Source of the DNA: Tissierellia bacterium
GTDB lineage: Bacteria > Bacillota > Clostridia > Tissierellales > Dethiosulfatibacteraceae
Length of the DNA: 6,092 bases
Direction: 5' to 3'
Assembly: GCA_007116605.1 (NCBI GenBank)
Contig: SKID01000297.1
Location: forward strand, 1-6,092
The notes under the pieces were generated by a model, which had not been told where the DNA came from, searched no databases, and saw nothing but the letters and a program-made list of their open reading frames with translations. How positions within the stretch are numbered: the stretch's first letter is position 1; every line of letters begins with the position of its first letter. Below, one piece after another: positions 5,868 to 6,092 of the stretch. The position numbers and the translations under genes were made by a program.

Positions 5868-6068
5868 TTAAATACTTACTTTTAGTTCGTGCTCTCTTAA
5901 AACTGTTTTGACTCTCGCGATATCTCTTTTAACGAATTTAATTCTTATTGGATTATCCAATTGACCTGTCGCCAACTGAAATCTAAGATTAAAAAGTTCT
6001 GTTTTAAGATCCACTAACATTGAATTCAATTCGCTAACTGTTTTTTCTCTTAAATCATTAGCTTTCAT
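5868..6068 (-). CDS. rpmC: 50S ribosomal protein L29
   Basis: L29 is a small helical-hairpin protein beside the peptide exit tunnel, where it helps form the docking site for nascent-chain factors such as trigger factor and SRP. With the start at 6068 it has 66 residues: MKANDLREKTVSELNSMLVD, then TELFNLRFQLATGQLDNPIR (27-46), the strong family signature, and RDIARVKTVLREHE (49-62 approximately). An in-frame ATG at 6080 would add MVKL, but no SD sequence is properly placed before it (AAGG touches the ATG). MKAN is the family N-terminus, and a degenerate SD (GGATGGTGA) lies 5 nt before 6068. The gene overlaps the rplP end by 11 nt, implying coupled translation. Confidence 0.96.
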   Translation of the reverse strand: MKANDLREKTVSELNSMLVDLKTELFNLRFQLATGQLDNPIRIKFVKRDIARVKTVLREHELKVSI

Positions 6069-6072
6069 TAGC
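6055..6072 (-). repeat. Octamer direct repeat at the rplP/rpmC overlap
   Basis: On the minus strand GCTAATGA occurs twice, separated by AA. The first copy contains the rpmC start codon, the second the rplP stop codon. The two frames read it as Ala-Asn-Glu-Ser-stop (L16) and Met-Lys-Ala-Asn-Asp (L29). It is probably a consequence of the overlap rather than a mobile or regulatory repeat. Confidence 0.7.
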
Positions 6073-6092
6073 TTCACCATCCTTTTCTACCT
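6058..6092 (-). CDS. rplP: 50S ribosomal protein L16, last residues only (cut by window edge)
   Basis: L16 is a 50S protein near the A-site tRNA and central protuberance. Only its C-terminus is inside the window. In the frame that ends with TAA at 6058-6060 the codons read Val-Glu-Lys-Asp-Gly-Glu-Ala-Asn-Glu-Ser. This matches the Firmicute L16 tail, which commonly ends in a Gly-Glu-x-Asn-Glu-Ser pattern, and rplP is the gene expected directly before rpmC in S10 operons. It overlaps rpmC by 11 nt. Identification rests on ten residues and gene order, so it is strong on context but short on sequence. Confidence 0.85.
   Translation of the reverse strand, partial: VEKDGEANES

Noticed and set aside
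6069..6080. ATG at 6080 as the rpmC start
   Set aside because: AAGG abuts this ATG with no spacing, and the family begins MKAN at 6068.
1..6092. Hidden mobile element, CRISPR array, RNA gene or accessory system
   Set aside because: Conserved genes fill the window with gaps of 30 nt or less, in canonical order. No room or signal remains for such an element.

Overview
The window is an uninterrupted stretch of the bacterial S10-spc ribosomal protein cluster. Every gene is on the minus strand, so transcription runs from position 6092 towards 1. In transcription order it holds the 3' end of rplP (L16), then rpmC (L29), rpsQ (S17), rplN (L14), rplX (L24), rplE (L5), rpsN (S14), rpsH (S8), rplF (L6), rplR (L18), rpsE (S5), rpmD (L30), rplO (L15), secY, and the 5' part of adk. 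The order is the canonical bacterial one, with no insertion, loss or rearrangement.

The organism is most likely a low-GC Firmicute of the class Clostridia. The DNA is AT-rich. Nearly every gene has a strong AGGAGGT-type Shine-Dalgarno (SD) sequence 5-12 nt from its start. TTG and GTG starts are used, and 13 of the 14 visible stops are TAA. S14 is the short zinc-binding 61-residue type, and L24 carries a C-terminal four-cysteine zinc ribbon. A family or genus cannot be named safely from these proteins by eye.

Layout: positions 6092-5585 carry the end of the S10 part (L16, L29, S17), 5554-1535 carry the spc part, and 1534-1 carry secY and adk. Gaps between genes are 0-30 nt, there is one 11-nt overlap (rplP/rpmC) and one exact abutment (rplO/secY). 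No gene-free stretch exceeds 30 nt, and I see no internal terminator or convincing internal promoter, so all genes are probably on one long polycistronic mRNA. Its promoter and terminator lie outside the window.

The ribosomal proteins supply both subunits: S5, S8, S14 and S17 for the 30S, and L5, L6, L14, L15, L16, L18, L24, L29 and L30 for the 50S. L5 and L18 bind 5S rRNA. SecY is the membrane channel that receives nascent chains from these ribosomes, and Adk balances adenine nucleotides. I found no undescribed system here. The points worth a second look are fine-scale translation signals: the dual-coded rplP/rpmC junction, the secY SD sequence written into the last codons of rplO, non-ATG starts, and a small rpmD gene with a TTG start that is easily missed.
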